Part shown: piece after piece, positions 1 to 6,378 of the stretch
Layout: each line of letters starts with the position of its first letter
How positions within the stretch are numbered: the stretch's first letter is position 1
Assembly (NCBI GenBank): GCA_019240015.1
Contig: JAFAZB010000196.1
Span: 1-10,929, forward strand
Length of the DNA: 10,929 nucleotides
Direction: 5' to 3'
From: Solirubrobacterales bacterium
GTDB lineage: Bacteria; Actinomycetota; Thermoleophilia; Solirubrobacterales; Solirubrobacteraceae
Program-made: the position numbers and the translations under genes
The notes under the pieces: model-generated
The model's database searches: none
Told to the model about the DNA's origin: nothing
What the model saw: only the letters and a program-made list of their open reading frames with translations

Positions 1-60
1 CCGCCCCGCCCGCCCCCGCCTGCCCGCGCGCGCCGCGCCGCGCCGCGCCGCCCGCCCCGC
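1..60. repeat. C-rich low-complexity tract with a (CGCCG)4 tandem run
   Basis: The + strand is almost entirely C and G with C-runs of three to five. Positions 31-50 are four exact copies of the pentamer CGCCG. The - strand therefore carries several G3-G5 runs that could form a G-quadruplex. All three + frames stay open through the tract and stop at 65-67, 72-74 or 79-81, so it could be the Pro/Arg/Ala-rich end of a gene lying to the left, or simply spacer. No coding call can be made from this fragment. Confidence 0.6.
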
Positions 61-67
61 CTGTTAG

Positions 68-89
68 CATGTGAATCCTGATTCACATG
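68..89. promoter_or_regulatory. Perfect palindrome, probable TetR-family operator
   Basis: The left arm CATGTGAATC (68-77) is the exact reverse complement of the right arm GATTCACATG (80-89), separated by two bases. It lies 57 bases before the acyl-CoA dehydrogenase start and is AT-richer than its surroundings. A TANNNT-type -10 candidate, TAGCAT, at 65-70 overlaps the left arm by three bases. The second gene of the downstream operon encodes a TetR-family regulator, and such proteins commonly bind palindromes of this size in their own operon promoter. The symmetry is seen directly; the assignment to this regulator is inferred. Confidence 0.7.
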
Positions 90-146
90 TGCGTCGTGGT
101 GACCTGACCGACCCCGACCCCCGACGACTCTGAGCGAGGAGCAGCG

Positions 147-1745
147 ATGGCAACGATCGAGCTCACCGACCCGGCACACGAGGTTCGAAACCAGGCCCCG
201 CCGCTGCACCCGGTCAACTTCTTTGACCTCGACCTGGCGCTGCGCGAGGCGCTTGCGCGTGAGGGCGGCGATTGGGGGCTCGAGCGCGCGCACGAGGTCG
301 GGAGTGCGGCAGGCAGCGAAGCCGCGCTCGAGCATGGGCGCCGAGTGGAGCGAAACCTGCCGATCCTGCACACGCACGACCGGTATGGAAAGCGGATCGA
401 CGAGGTGGAGCTAGACCCGTCCTGGCATTGGCTGCTGCGCGGCGCGGTCGAGCGGCAGATCCACAGCCTCCCGTGGCGAGAGCAGCGCCCAGGGGCCCAT
501 GTGGTGCGCGCGGCCCTGTTCATGTTGTGGGGCAACGTCAACGCCGGCGTGATGTGCCCGGTGTCGATGACCCATGCGGCGGTGCCCGCGCTCCGGGCAG
601 CTGCGCCCGAGCTCGCGGCAGAGTGGGAGCCGCGCTTGACGAGCTCCGACTACGAGTCGGGCGCCCTCGCCGGGATGGCCATGACCGAGCGCCAGGGCGG
701 CTCCGACGTCCGCGCCAACCTGACTCGCGCCGAGCCGCTCGGCGATGGGCGCTACGAGCTCAACGGCCACAAGTGGTTTTGCTCATATCCCCCATGCGCG
801 ATGTTTCTGGTGCTGGCGCAGGCCCCCGCAGGTCTATCTTGCTTCTTGGTGCCGCGTGGGCCGGGGCTGGAGTTCCAGCGCCTGAAGGACAAGCTCGGGA
901 CGCGCTCGCTGCCCTCTGCCGAGGTCGAATTCCACGGCGTCCACGGCCGGCTCGTCGGGGAGGAGGGGCGCGGCGTTCCAGCGATCATCAGGATGGTCAA
1001 CCACACTCGGCTCGACTGCCTCCTTGGTGCCGCCACCACGCTTCGCCGTGGCACGCTCGAAGCGGTTCACCATGCCCGCCATCGCAGCGCGTTCGGCGCG
1101 CCGCTCGTCGAGCAGCCCGCGATGCGCAACGTGCTCGCCGATCTGGCGATCGAGTCAGAAGCCGCGACGGTCGCGGCAATGCGGGTGGCGCGCGGCTACG
1201 ACGACGCCGAGGATGGACCCTTCAGGCGCCTCGCCACGGCCGTGATGAAGTACTGGGTCTGCAAGTCCGCCCCCGCTCACGCGGCCGAGGCGCTCGAATG
1301 CCTGGGCGGTAACGGCTTCGTGGAGGATTCCGGGCTGCCGCTGCTTTACCGCGACGCCCCGCTGAACTCCATCTGGGAGGGCTCGGGCAACGTCTCCGCG
1401 CTTGACGTGCTGCGGGCGATCGTCAAGGAGCCGGCCGGGCTGACTGCGTACCTGGCCGAATGCGAGCTGGCCGCCGGGGGCGACCGCCGCCTCGATTCCC
1501 ACCTGGAGCGCGTCCGCGCCCGGCTTGCCGGCGCGTTCGATCAAGACGCCCAGTTCCAAGCGCGCCACATGGTCGAAGAGCTAGCGGTGGCGCTCCAGGC
1601 CTCGCTGCTCGTCCGTCATTCACCGTCGCCGGTGGCCGACGCCTACTGCGCGGCTCGCCTCGGTGGCGAGGGCGGCCGGGCCTATGGCACGCTTCCCGCC
1701 GGAGTGGACGCTGGGGCGATCCTCGATCGGGCGCTGCCGGCGTGA
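147..1745 (+). CDS. aidB: AidB-like acyl-CoA dehydrogenase
   Basis: A 532-residue cytoplasmic FAD flavoprotein of the acyl-CoA dehydrogenase superfamily, closest to the AidB branch (E. coli AidB is about 541 residues). Collinear landmarks are the N-terminal NQAPPLHPVNFF segment, the flavin-proximal signature MTERQGGSDV (residues 179-188), NGHKWF (206-211), the LKDKLGTRS stretch, and WEGSGN (410-415) preceded by LYRDAPLNSI. The C-terminal helical extension typical of AidB is present to the end. The ATG at 147 is preceded by GAGGAG (136-141) at five bases' spacing, and the AidB-type N-terminus begins soon after it, supporting this start. The stop overlaps the next gene by four bases (GTGA). E. 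coli AidB belongs to the alkylation-damage response and has weak isovaleryl-CoA dehydrogenase activity. Here the TetR and crotonase partners argue for acyl-CoA catabolism. Family assignment is firm; substrate is unknown. Confidence 0.9.
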   Translation: MATIELTDPAHEVRNQAPPLHPVNFFDLDLALREALAREGGDWGLERAHEVGSAAGSEAALEHGRRVERNLPILHTHDRYGKRIDEVELDPSWHWLLRGAVERQIHSLPWREQRPGAHVVRAALFMLWGNVNAGVMCPVSMTHAAVPALRAAAPELAAEWEPRLTSSDYESGALAGMAMTERQGGSDVRANLTRAEPLGDGRYELNGHKWFCSYPPCAMFLVLAQAPAGLSCFLVPRGPGLEFQRLKDKLGTRSLPSAEVEFHGVHGRLVGEEGRGVPAIIRMVNHTRLDCLLGAATTLRRGTLEAVHHARHRSAFGAPLVEQPAMRNVLADLAIESEAATVAAMRVARGYDDAEDGPFRRLATAVMKYWVCKSAPAHAAEALECLGGNGFVEDSGLPLLYRDAPLNSIWEGSGNVSALDVLRAIVKEPAGLTAYLAECELAAGGDRRLDSHLERVRARLAGAFDQDAQFQARHMVEELAVALQASLLVRHSPSPVADAYCAARLGGEGGRAYGTLPAGVDAGAILDRALPA

Positions 1746-2380
1746 GTGCCGCGACCCCACCGCTGCTCGCTGGCTCCTCGCATCGCAAACCGGCCGGCTC
1801 CGGAACGCGCCTGCGGCTGCTGACCGCCGCCCGGGAGGTGGTGGAGGACGGCGGGTACGGGGCCGCATCGGTGCTCGCGATCGCAGATCGAGCGGGGGTC
1901 GCGGCGGGGACGCTGTACCGACACTTCGCCTCCAAGGAGGAATTATTCGTCGAGCTGTTCCGGGCTGCCTGTGACCGCGAGCTCGATGTGATGCGCGCCT
2001 CCGCCGACGGCGTGCCGGCGGGTGGCTCGCATGTGGACCGGCTGGAGACCGTGCTGGCCACGTTCGCTTCGCGCGCGCTCGCGAGGCCGCGGCTGACCTG
2101 GGCGCTGCTCGCCGAGCCCGTCGACCCGCTGGTCGATGCTGAGCGGCTCGCGTACCGCGCCCGCTACGCGTCGCTCGTGGCCGACACGTTGCGGCGCGCG
2201 ATCGAGGCGGGTGAGCTGCCCAACCAGGATGTCGAGCTCACGGCCGCGGCGCTCGTCGGGGGCTGCGGGGAGGCGCTGGTCGGGCCGATCTCTCCGCTGT
2301 CAGACGCCGAGCCATCGCCCGAGCGCGTGGTCGCCGCGATCCGGACCTTCGTGCGCGGAGCGGTGGGGGACCGCCGGTAG
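1742..2380 (+). CDS. TetR/AcrR-family transcriptional regulator
   Basis: A 212-residue predicted DNA-binding repressor. After a short disordered N-terminus, residues about 22-68 form the TetR-type three-helix domain. The helix-turn-helix lies around 43-62 (SVLAIADRAGVAAGTLYRHF), followed by the characteristic SKEEL. The remaining 140 or so residues are the variable ligand-binding and dimerisation half, which gives no clear ligand. The GTG start at 1742 overlaps the dehydrogenase stop as GTGA and gives the usual family length. The same frame is open further upstream to 1460, but that part lies inside the dehydrogenase gene. The stop overlaps the crotonase start by one base, so all three genes are probably co-translated. 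Its likely site is the palindrome at 68-89, giving feedback control by an acyl-CoA or related ligand (inferred). Confidence 0.9.
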   Translation: MSAATPPLLAGSSHRKPAGSGTRLRLLTAAREVVEDGGYGAASVLAIADRAGVAAGTLYRHFASKEELFVELFRAACDRELDVMRASADGVPAGGSHVDRLETVLATFASRALARPRLTWALLAEPVDPLVDAERLAYRARYASLVADTLRRAIEAGELPNQDVELTAAALVGGCGEALVGPISPLSDAEPSPERVVAAIRTFVRGAVGDRR

Positions 2381-3147
2381 TGCGTCCAGTGGTGCGCGTC
2401 GAGCGAGACGGGCCGGTGACCACGGTGCTGCTGTCCCGGCCAGAGCGCCGCAACGCGGTCGACGGCGCCACGGCGTCGGCGCTGGCCGATGCGTTCAGGG
2501 CCTTCGAGGGCGACTCCGATGCGGCGGTCGCCGTGCTCCACGGCGAAGGGGGCGTGTTCTGCGCCGGCGCCGATCTTCACGCCGCCGGAACCGCCGCTGG
2601 AAACCGCGTCGCGCTCGACGGCGACGGTCCGATGGGGCCGACGCGACTGCGCTTGTCAAAGCCCGTGATCGCCGCGGTCGCGGGCCACGCCGTCGCCGGC
2701 GGCTTGGAGCTGGCCTTGTGGTGCGACCTGCGGATAGCAGAGGAGGGAGCGGTGTTCGGCGTCTTCTGCCGCCGCTGGGGAGTGCCGCTGATCGACGGCG
2801 GCACCGTTCGGCTTCCGCGGCTGATCGGCGCCAGCCGGGCGATGGACATGATCCTCACCGGGCGCGCGGTCGCGGCCGGTGAGGCGCTGCAGATCGGGCT
2901 CGTCAATCGGCTCGTCCCGGCGGGTGAGAGCCGCGCGGCCGCCGAGGCACTGGCCAAGGAGCTGGCGCGATTTCCGCAGCTCTGCATGCGGGAGGACCGG
3001 CTGTCGCTGCTCGAGGCCGAAGGCCTGACGGAGGCGCAAGCGATCGAGACCGAGTTCCGCCACGGGCTGCGATCGCTGACCCTTGCGCGGCCGGGACTCG
3101 AGCGGTTCCGTGCCGGCGAGGGCCGGCACGGCGCGTTCGAGCCCTAG
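2380..3147 (+). CDS. Crotonase (enoyl-CoA hydratase/isomerase) family protein, atypical active site
   Basis: A 255-residue crotonase-fold protein, probably cytoplasmic and acting on a CoA thioester. The N-terminal strand RPERRNAVD, the oxyanion-hole segment CAGADL (residues 61-66) and the GHAVAGGLELALWCDLRIAE helix (from about 101) are clear. Glu110 in GGLE corresponds to Glu144 of rat mitochondrial enoyl-CoA hydratase. The second catalytic glutamate (Glu164, in FGQPE) falls at Cys130 in FGVFCRRWG, so the classical two-glutamate hydration mechanism is not intact. An Asp in PLIDGGTVRL may be functionally important instead. The GTG start shares one base with the TetR stop (TAGTG); in-frame GTGs at 2389 and 2392 are alternatives. 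It may be an isomerase, hydrolase or noncanonical hydratase partnering the upstream dehydrogenase. The stop shares CTAG with the convergent HAD gene. Confidence 0.88.
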   Translation: MRPVVRVERDGPVTTVLLSRPERRNAVDGATASALADAFRAFEGDSDAAVAVLHGEGGVFCAGADLHAAGTAAGNRVALDGDGPMGPTRLRLSKPVIAAVAGHAVAGGLELALWCDLRIAEEGAVFGVFCRRWGVPLIDGGTVRLPRLIGASRAMDMILTGRAVAAGEALQIGLVNRLVPAGESRAAAEALAKELARFPQLCMREDRLSLLEAEGLTEAQAIETEFRHGLRSLTLARPGLERFRAGEGRHGAFEP

Positions 3148-3641
3148 CCGCGATCGACCGGCGACCGCTGCGCGGCCCATGCGACCAGCTCCGCTACGTG
3201 CTCGGCCGTCAAGCCGATCGCCGGTTCGGTCGCAATCAGCAGCGTGGGGCCGGGGCGAGTGGCGGCCCAGCGCACGCAGCTGTCGTCGTGGGCATCGTCG
3301 ATCCAAGCGAGCGCCCGGTCATGTCCGGCGTATGCATCGATCGCCGCGAGCTTCCAATTTGCGCTGACCGTCGGCGTCCCCGCTGACAGCGTTACGTACG
3401 GGATCGCGCGGGGTAAACCGAGCGCGAGCGGGAGATACTCGTTTGCCTTCTCCTCCCATCCGGAGCACCAGGCCAGCTCGAATTCGGCCCCGAGTTGACG
3501 CAGGTGTTCGCCTGCGGCGGCCGAAAGAAAATGCGCGATCCCGTCCACCAACTGAAGCGCACCCGCCGGCGGTCGCGCCGGATCGAATCCGAACAGAGAG
3601 ATCACACCGTCGACGTCGATCAGGAGCAGAGGCCGATCCAT
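3144..3641 (-). CDS. Small HAD-fold protein
   Basis: A 165-residue protein with the haloacid dehalogenase signature motifs in order. Motif I is LLLIDVDGV with Asp9 and Asp11; motif II is AWCSGW with Ser60; a candidate motif III lysine is Lys97 in ANWKL; motif IV is AWIDDAHDD with Asp115 and Asp116. These usually coordinate Mg2+ and form an aspartyl-phosphate, so phosphatase-type chemistry is plausible. The protein lacks an obvious large cap domain. Its WEEKANEYL pattern recalls the actinobacterial HAD proteins related to the HAD modules of RNA-repair proteins, but that link is recollection only. There is no signal peptide. The ATG at 3639-3641 has no clear Shine-Dalgarno sequence upstream. 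It is divergent from the transporter and convergent with the crotonase, so it is probably transcribed alone. Substrate unknown. Confidence 0.8.
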   Translation of the reverse strand: MDRPLLLIDVDGVISLFGFDPARPPAGALQLVDGIAHFLSAAAGEHLRQLGAEFELAWCSGWEEKANEYLPLALGLPRAIPYVTLSAGTPTVSANWKLAAIDAYAGHDRALAWIDDAHDDSCVRWAATRPGPTLLIATEPAIGLTAEHVAELVAWAAQRSPVDRG

Positions 3642-3722
3642 ACGCGGCGCTTACGAGCGATAGGGGAAGGTCGAAGGATGAAGTTGGCGAGCGTGGCGCC
3701 ACCCACTCGGATATCTGCTGTA

Positions 3723-3742
3723 CTTGATACCGCGGATTCAAG
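3723..3742. promoter_or_regulatory. Imperfect 20-bp palindrome between divergent genes
   Basis: The half-sites CTTGATACCG and CGGATTCAAG match as reverse complements at eight of ten positions and are centred on CCGCGG. The element sits in the 176-base gap between the divergently transcribed HAD gene and the transporter, 75 bases before the transporter start. Position and symmetry suit an operator for one or both promoters. No regulator can be assigned. It shares GATTCA with the 68-89 palindrome but not that site's outer arms. Confidence 0.35.
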
Positions 3743-3755
3743 GCGCCCGTCTGCA

Positions 3756-3796
3756 CTGCCGAAAGGCAGCGTGAGGCTGAACACGGGGCTGCCCGT
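3756..3796 (+). other. Two small stem-loops in the transporter leader
   Basis: Hairpin one is CTGCC-GAAA-GGCAG (3756-3769), a five-pair stem with a GNRA tetraloop. Hairpin two is ACGGG-GCTG-CCCGT (3783-3796), followed by TTT. Both precede the transporter ATG at 3818. They could be RNA leader structures, a weak attenuator or chance in GC-rich DNA. I could not match them to a known riboswitch class. Confidence 0.3.
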
Positions 3797-3817
3797 TTCC
3801 GGTCCAGGTTTCCACGC

Positions 3818-4687
3818 ATGAACGCACTGATCGGCATCCTGCTTGCGCTCGCCTGCGCCCTGGCGACCAACATCGGCTTCCTGTTCAAGCACCGAGGCGC
3901 GTGCGCGGCACCCAAGGTCGACGTTCGCCGGCCGCTGCGCTCGGCCCGGGAGCTGTTCCGCTCGCGTCTGTTCGCGATCGGGATGGTAATTGCGACCGGC
4001 GCGTGGATCTTCCATGTCGCGGCGATGGCGGTCGCCCCGCTGTCGATCGTGCAGGCGGTGCTGGCCGGCGGCGTGGTGCTGCTAGCGGTGATGGCCGAGC
4101 GGCTGTTCGGTTTGCGGATCGGCGCTCGTCAATGGGTGGGCTTGGGGTTGACCGCAGCGGGGCTGATGCTGCTGGGCGTGACCCTTCCGCCCGCCCACGG
4201 CGCGCAGTCGCAGTTCTCGGTGCCGGGCATGATCGCGTTCGAAGCCGGGCTCGTCGCGGCGGGGACGTTGCTGATCGCCGGACCTCGGATCGGCGCGCCC
4301 GCGCACCACCACGGCTTCATGCTCGGGGCGGCCGCCGGAATCCTGTTCGGCGTCTCCGACGTGGCGATCAAGGCGATCTCCGGGCTCGTCGGCTCGGCCG
4401 GGCCGATAGGGCTGCTGAGCCCTTGGACAGTGCTCACGGTCGGCGCGTCCATCGTCGCGTTCTACGCCTCCGCCAAGGGCCTTCAGGACGGTGAGGCGGT
4501 ACCGGTGATCGCGATCACCGGCACCGCAGCCAACATGTCCGGGATCGTCGGCGGGATCATCGTGTTCGGAGATCCTCTGTCCGGCAACGCGCTGACGCTG
4601 ATCATCCAGTGCTTGGCGTTTGCATTCGTGTTGGCCGCCGCGTGGCTGATGCCCGGCCCGTTGCGCGCCGCCGAGTCGCTGACCTAG
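3818..4687 (+). CDS. DMT/NIPA-like multi-pass membrane transporter
   Basis: A 289-residue integral membrane protein with about nine hydrophobic segments. One lies at the extreme N-terminus (residues 1-20), one at about 51-72, followed by paired segments through WVGLGLTAAGLMLLG, and four or five more lie in the second half, ending near AFAFVLAAAWLMPG. Gly/Ala-rich helices and the internal pattern AERLFGLRIGARQWVGLGL resemble drug/metabolite-transporter permeases. The second half (GEAVPVIAITGTAANMSG and on to VFGDPL) recalls the NIPA-type branch associated with magnesium transport. The substrate cannot be deduced. The ATG at 3818 starts directly with a membrane helix; the Shine-Dalgarno signal is weak (AGG at 3806-3808). 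It appears monocistronic, with a possible terminator five bases after the stop. Confidence 0.8.
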   Translation: MNALIGILLALACALATNIGFLFKHRGACAAPKVDVRRPLRSARELFRSRLFAIGMVIATGAWIFHVAAMAVAPLSIVQAVLAGGVVLLAVMAERLFGLRIGARQWVGLGLTAAGLMLLGVTLPPAHGAQSQFSVPGMIAFEAGLVAAGTLLIAGPRIGAPAHHHGFMLGAAAGILFGVSDVAIKAISGLVGSAGPIGLLSPWTVLTVGASIVAFYASAKGLQDGEAVPVIAITGTAANMSGIVGGIIVFGDPLSGNALTLIIQCLAFAFVLAAAWLMPGPLRAAESLT

Positions 4688-4691
4688 CCAT

Positions 4692-4708
4692 CGGGCACAG
4701 TTCGCCCG
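4692..4708 (+). terminator. Short hairpin after the transporter stop
   Basis: CGGGC (4692-4696) pairs with GCCCG (4704-4708) around a seven-base loop. It begins five bases after the transporter stop and is followed by GTTGCTC rather than a full U-tract. Position favours a weak or Rho-assisted terminator. Confidence 0.4.
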
Positions 4709-4745
4709 GTTGCTCGCGCCCTCAAGCGGCGGTGGGGCCGGGCCT

Positions 4746-4789
4746 GGCGCGGAGACGCGCCCCGCCCCCGAGGCGCGAAAACACGCGCC
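4746..4789. repeat. Twin hairpins with identical six-pair stems
   Basis: Hairpin A is GGCGCG-GAGA-CGCGCC (4746-4761), with a GNRA-type loop. Hairpin B is GGCGCG-AAAACA-CGCGCC (4772-4789). The stems are identical and ten bases apart, so the outer arms could also pair with each other in a mutually exclusive fold. They lie within the 238-base gene-free gap between transporter and aminotransferase, upstream of the candidate promoter at 4865. They most simply belong to the transporter 3' region or act as a barrier between the two units. Apart from these, the terminator candidate and the promoter, I see nothing else in the gap. Confidence 0.5.
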
Positions 4790-4864
4790 CGGACCCGCTC
4801 ACCCCCCGCCAGCGCCCTCACCGATCCGGCCAACGCCTCGCGCGCAGTTCGCCGTGCAGGACAA

Positions 4865-4893
4865 TTGAGCGATCGTCGAAATGCAGCTACGGT
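4865..4893 (+). promoter_or_regulatory. Candidate promoter of the aminotransferase-pucR-ald operon
   Basis: A -35 like TTGAGC (4865-4870) and a -10 of the actinobacterial TANNNT type, TACGGT (4888-4893), are separated by 17 bases. Transcription would start near 4900, giving a leader of about 25 bases. A direct repeat AAACGG-C-AAACGG (4900-4912) covers the predicted start point and could be a regulator contact site. Confidence 0.45.
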
Positions 4894-4914
4894 TGTACGA
4901 AACGGCAAACGGTC

Positions 4915-4920
4915 GGAGGA
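4915..4920 (+). promoter_or_regulatory. Strong Shine-Dalgarno that sets the aminotransferase start
   Basis: GGAGGA ends five bases before the ATG at 4926. An in-frame ATG exists at 4881 but has no such signal and would lie upstream of the predicted transcription start, so 4926 is chosen. Confidence 0.8.
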
Positions 4921-4925
4921 GAGGT

Positions 4926-6368
4926 ATGGCAAGCATCGAGGAGGCGGTTCGCAGCAAGGCAGGGGGCCTTCAGGAGCTCGCGCGTCGTCACCTGTGGATG
5001 CACTTCACCCGCCTGTCGGCGTATGAATCGCATGACGTCCCGATCATCGTCCGCGGTGAGGGGTGCTACGTCTACGACGAGCACGGCAAGCGCTACATCG
5101 ACGGCTTGTCAGCGCTGTTCTGCGTGAACATCGGCCACGGGCGGGCTGACATCGCGCAGGCCGGGGCCGAGCAGGCCAAGGAGCTCGGCTTCTTCACGAA
5201 CTGGTCCTACGCGCACCCGCCGGCGATCGAGCTGGCGGCTCGGATCGCGTCGCTCGCGCCCGGCGACCTGAACCGCGTGTTCTTCACCAGCGGCGGCAGC
5301 GAGGCGGTCGAGTCGGCGCTGAAGCTGGCCCGCCAGTACTTCAAGCTGACCGGCAAGCCCAATAAACACAAGGTGGTCGCGCGTGAGGTCGCCTATCACG
5401 GCACGAGCCTCGGCGCCTTGTCGGCCACCGGCATCACCGACCTGCGCCAGCCGTTCGAGCCGCTGACGCCCGGCGGTCTGCACGTTCCCAACACGAATAC
5501 CTACCGCCTCCCGCACGGAATGAGCGAGGCCGAGCTGGCGGAGACGATCGCCGAGAAGATCGAGTTCGAGGGGCCGGACACCGTCGCGGCGGTGATTCTC
5601 GAGCCGGTCCAGAACGCCGGTGGCTGCTTCCCACCGCCCGAGGGCTACTTCCAGCGCGTTCGCGAGATCTGTGACGAGTACGACGTGCTGCTGATCTCCG
5701 ACGAGGTGATCTGCGCGTGGGGAAGGCTCGGTGAGTGGTTCGGCGCGTACCGCTACGACTACCTGCCCGACATGATCACGACCGCCAAGGGCCTGACGAG
5801 CGCGTACGCCCCGATGGGCGGCGTGATCGCCTCGGACCGACTCGCCGAGCCGTTCCTGGACGGCAAGACCAGCTTCACGCACGGCTTCACGTTCGCCGGG
5901 CACCCGATGTCTGCGGCGATCGCGAGCGCGAACCTCGACGCCTTCGAGCGCGAGGGGATCCTCGATAACGTGCGCACCAACGAGCCGGAGTTCCGGGCGA
6001 TGCTCGAGTCGCTGCGAGACATCCCGATCGTCGGTGACGTGCGCGGCGCGGGCTACTTCCAGGCGATCGAGCTGGTCAAGGACCAGGAAACGAAGGAATC
6101 CTTCGACGACTCGGAGTCGGAGACGCTGCTGCGCGGCTTTCTGTCAGGCGAGCTGTACCGCCGCGGATTGATCTGCCGGGCCGACGACCGCGGCGACCCC
6201 GTGATCCAGCTCTCGCCGCCACTGATCGCGGGCCCCACCCAGTTCCAGGAGATCGAGGCCGTGCTTCGCCCGGTGCTGGAGGAGGCCTCGGAGCGGATGC
6301 ACGTTCACAAGCCGGGCACCGCCGCCCCTGGCCGCCAGGCCCAGGCGGGAGAGCGCCCGCGCCGATAA
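4926..6368 (+). CDS. Class III (omega) PLP-dependent aminotransferase
   Basis: A 480-residue fold-type I PLP enzyme of the class III transaminase family. Visible landmarks are the phosphate-binding SGGSEA (residues 122-127), the YHGTSLGALS segment, ILEPVQNAGG, the cofactor-binding Asp259 in LLISDEVICAWGR, and the Schiff-base lysine Lys288 in TTAKGLTSAYAPMG. FTFAGHPMSAA follows as expected. Such enzymes usually move a terminal amino group from an omega-amino acid or diamine (beta-alanine, GABA, taurine, putrescine) to pyruvate or 2-oxoglutarate. Neighbouring alanine dehydrogenase favours pyruvate as acceptor (inferred). The last 20 or so residues are a basic, low-complexity tail. The start is fixed by the GGAGGA signal. 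PucR begins ten bases after the stop. The donor substrate is not determinable here. Confidence 0.9.
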   Translation: MASIEEAVRSKAGGLQELARRHLWMHFTRLSAYESHDVPIIVRGEGCYVYDEHGKRYIDGLSALFCVNIGHGRADIAQAGAEQAKELGFFTNWSYAHPPAIELAARIASLAPGDLNRVFFTSGGSEAVESALKLARQYFKLTGKPNKHKVVAREVAYHGTSLGALSATGITDLRQPFEPLTPGGLHVPNTNTYRLPHGMSEAELAETIAEKIEFEGPDTVAAVILEPVQNAGGCFPPPEGYFQRVREICDEYDVLLISDEVICAWGRLGEWFGAYRYDYLPDMITTAKGLTSAYAPMGGVIASDRLAEPFLDGKTSFTHGFTFAGHPMSAAIASANLDAFEREGILDNVRTNEPEFRAMLESLRDIPIVGDVRGAGYFQAIELVKDQETKESFDDSESETLLRGFLSGELYRRGLICRADDRGDPVIQLSPPLIAGPTQFQEIEAVLRPVLEEASERMHVHKPGTAAPGRQAQAGERPRR

Positions 6369-6378
6369 GCCTTGCGCG

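Noticed and set aside
2136..2882. Open frame of 248 codons on the + strand across the TetR and crotonase genes
   Set aside because: Extremely Arg-rich translation in a shifted frame; both underlying genes are clear.
5109..5903. Long open frame of 264 codons on the - strand inside the aminotransferase gene
   Set aside because: It mirrors a confidently identified enzyme; high GC leaves opposite frames open, and its composition (Arg/Gly/Leu-rich) shows no domain.
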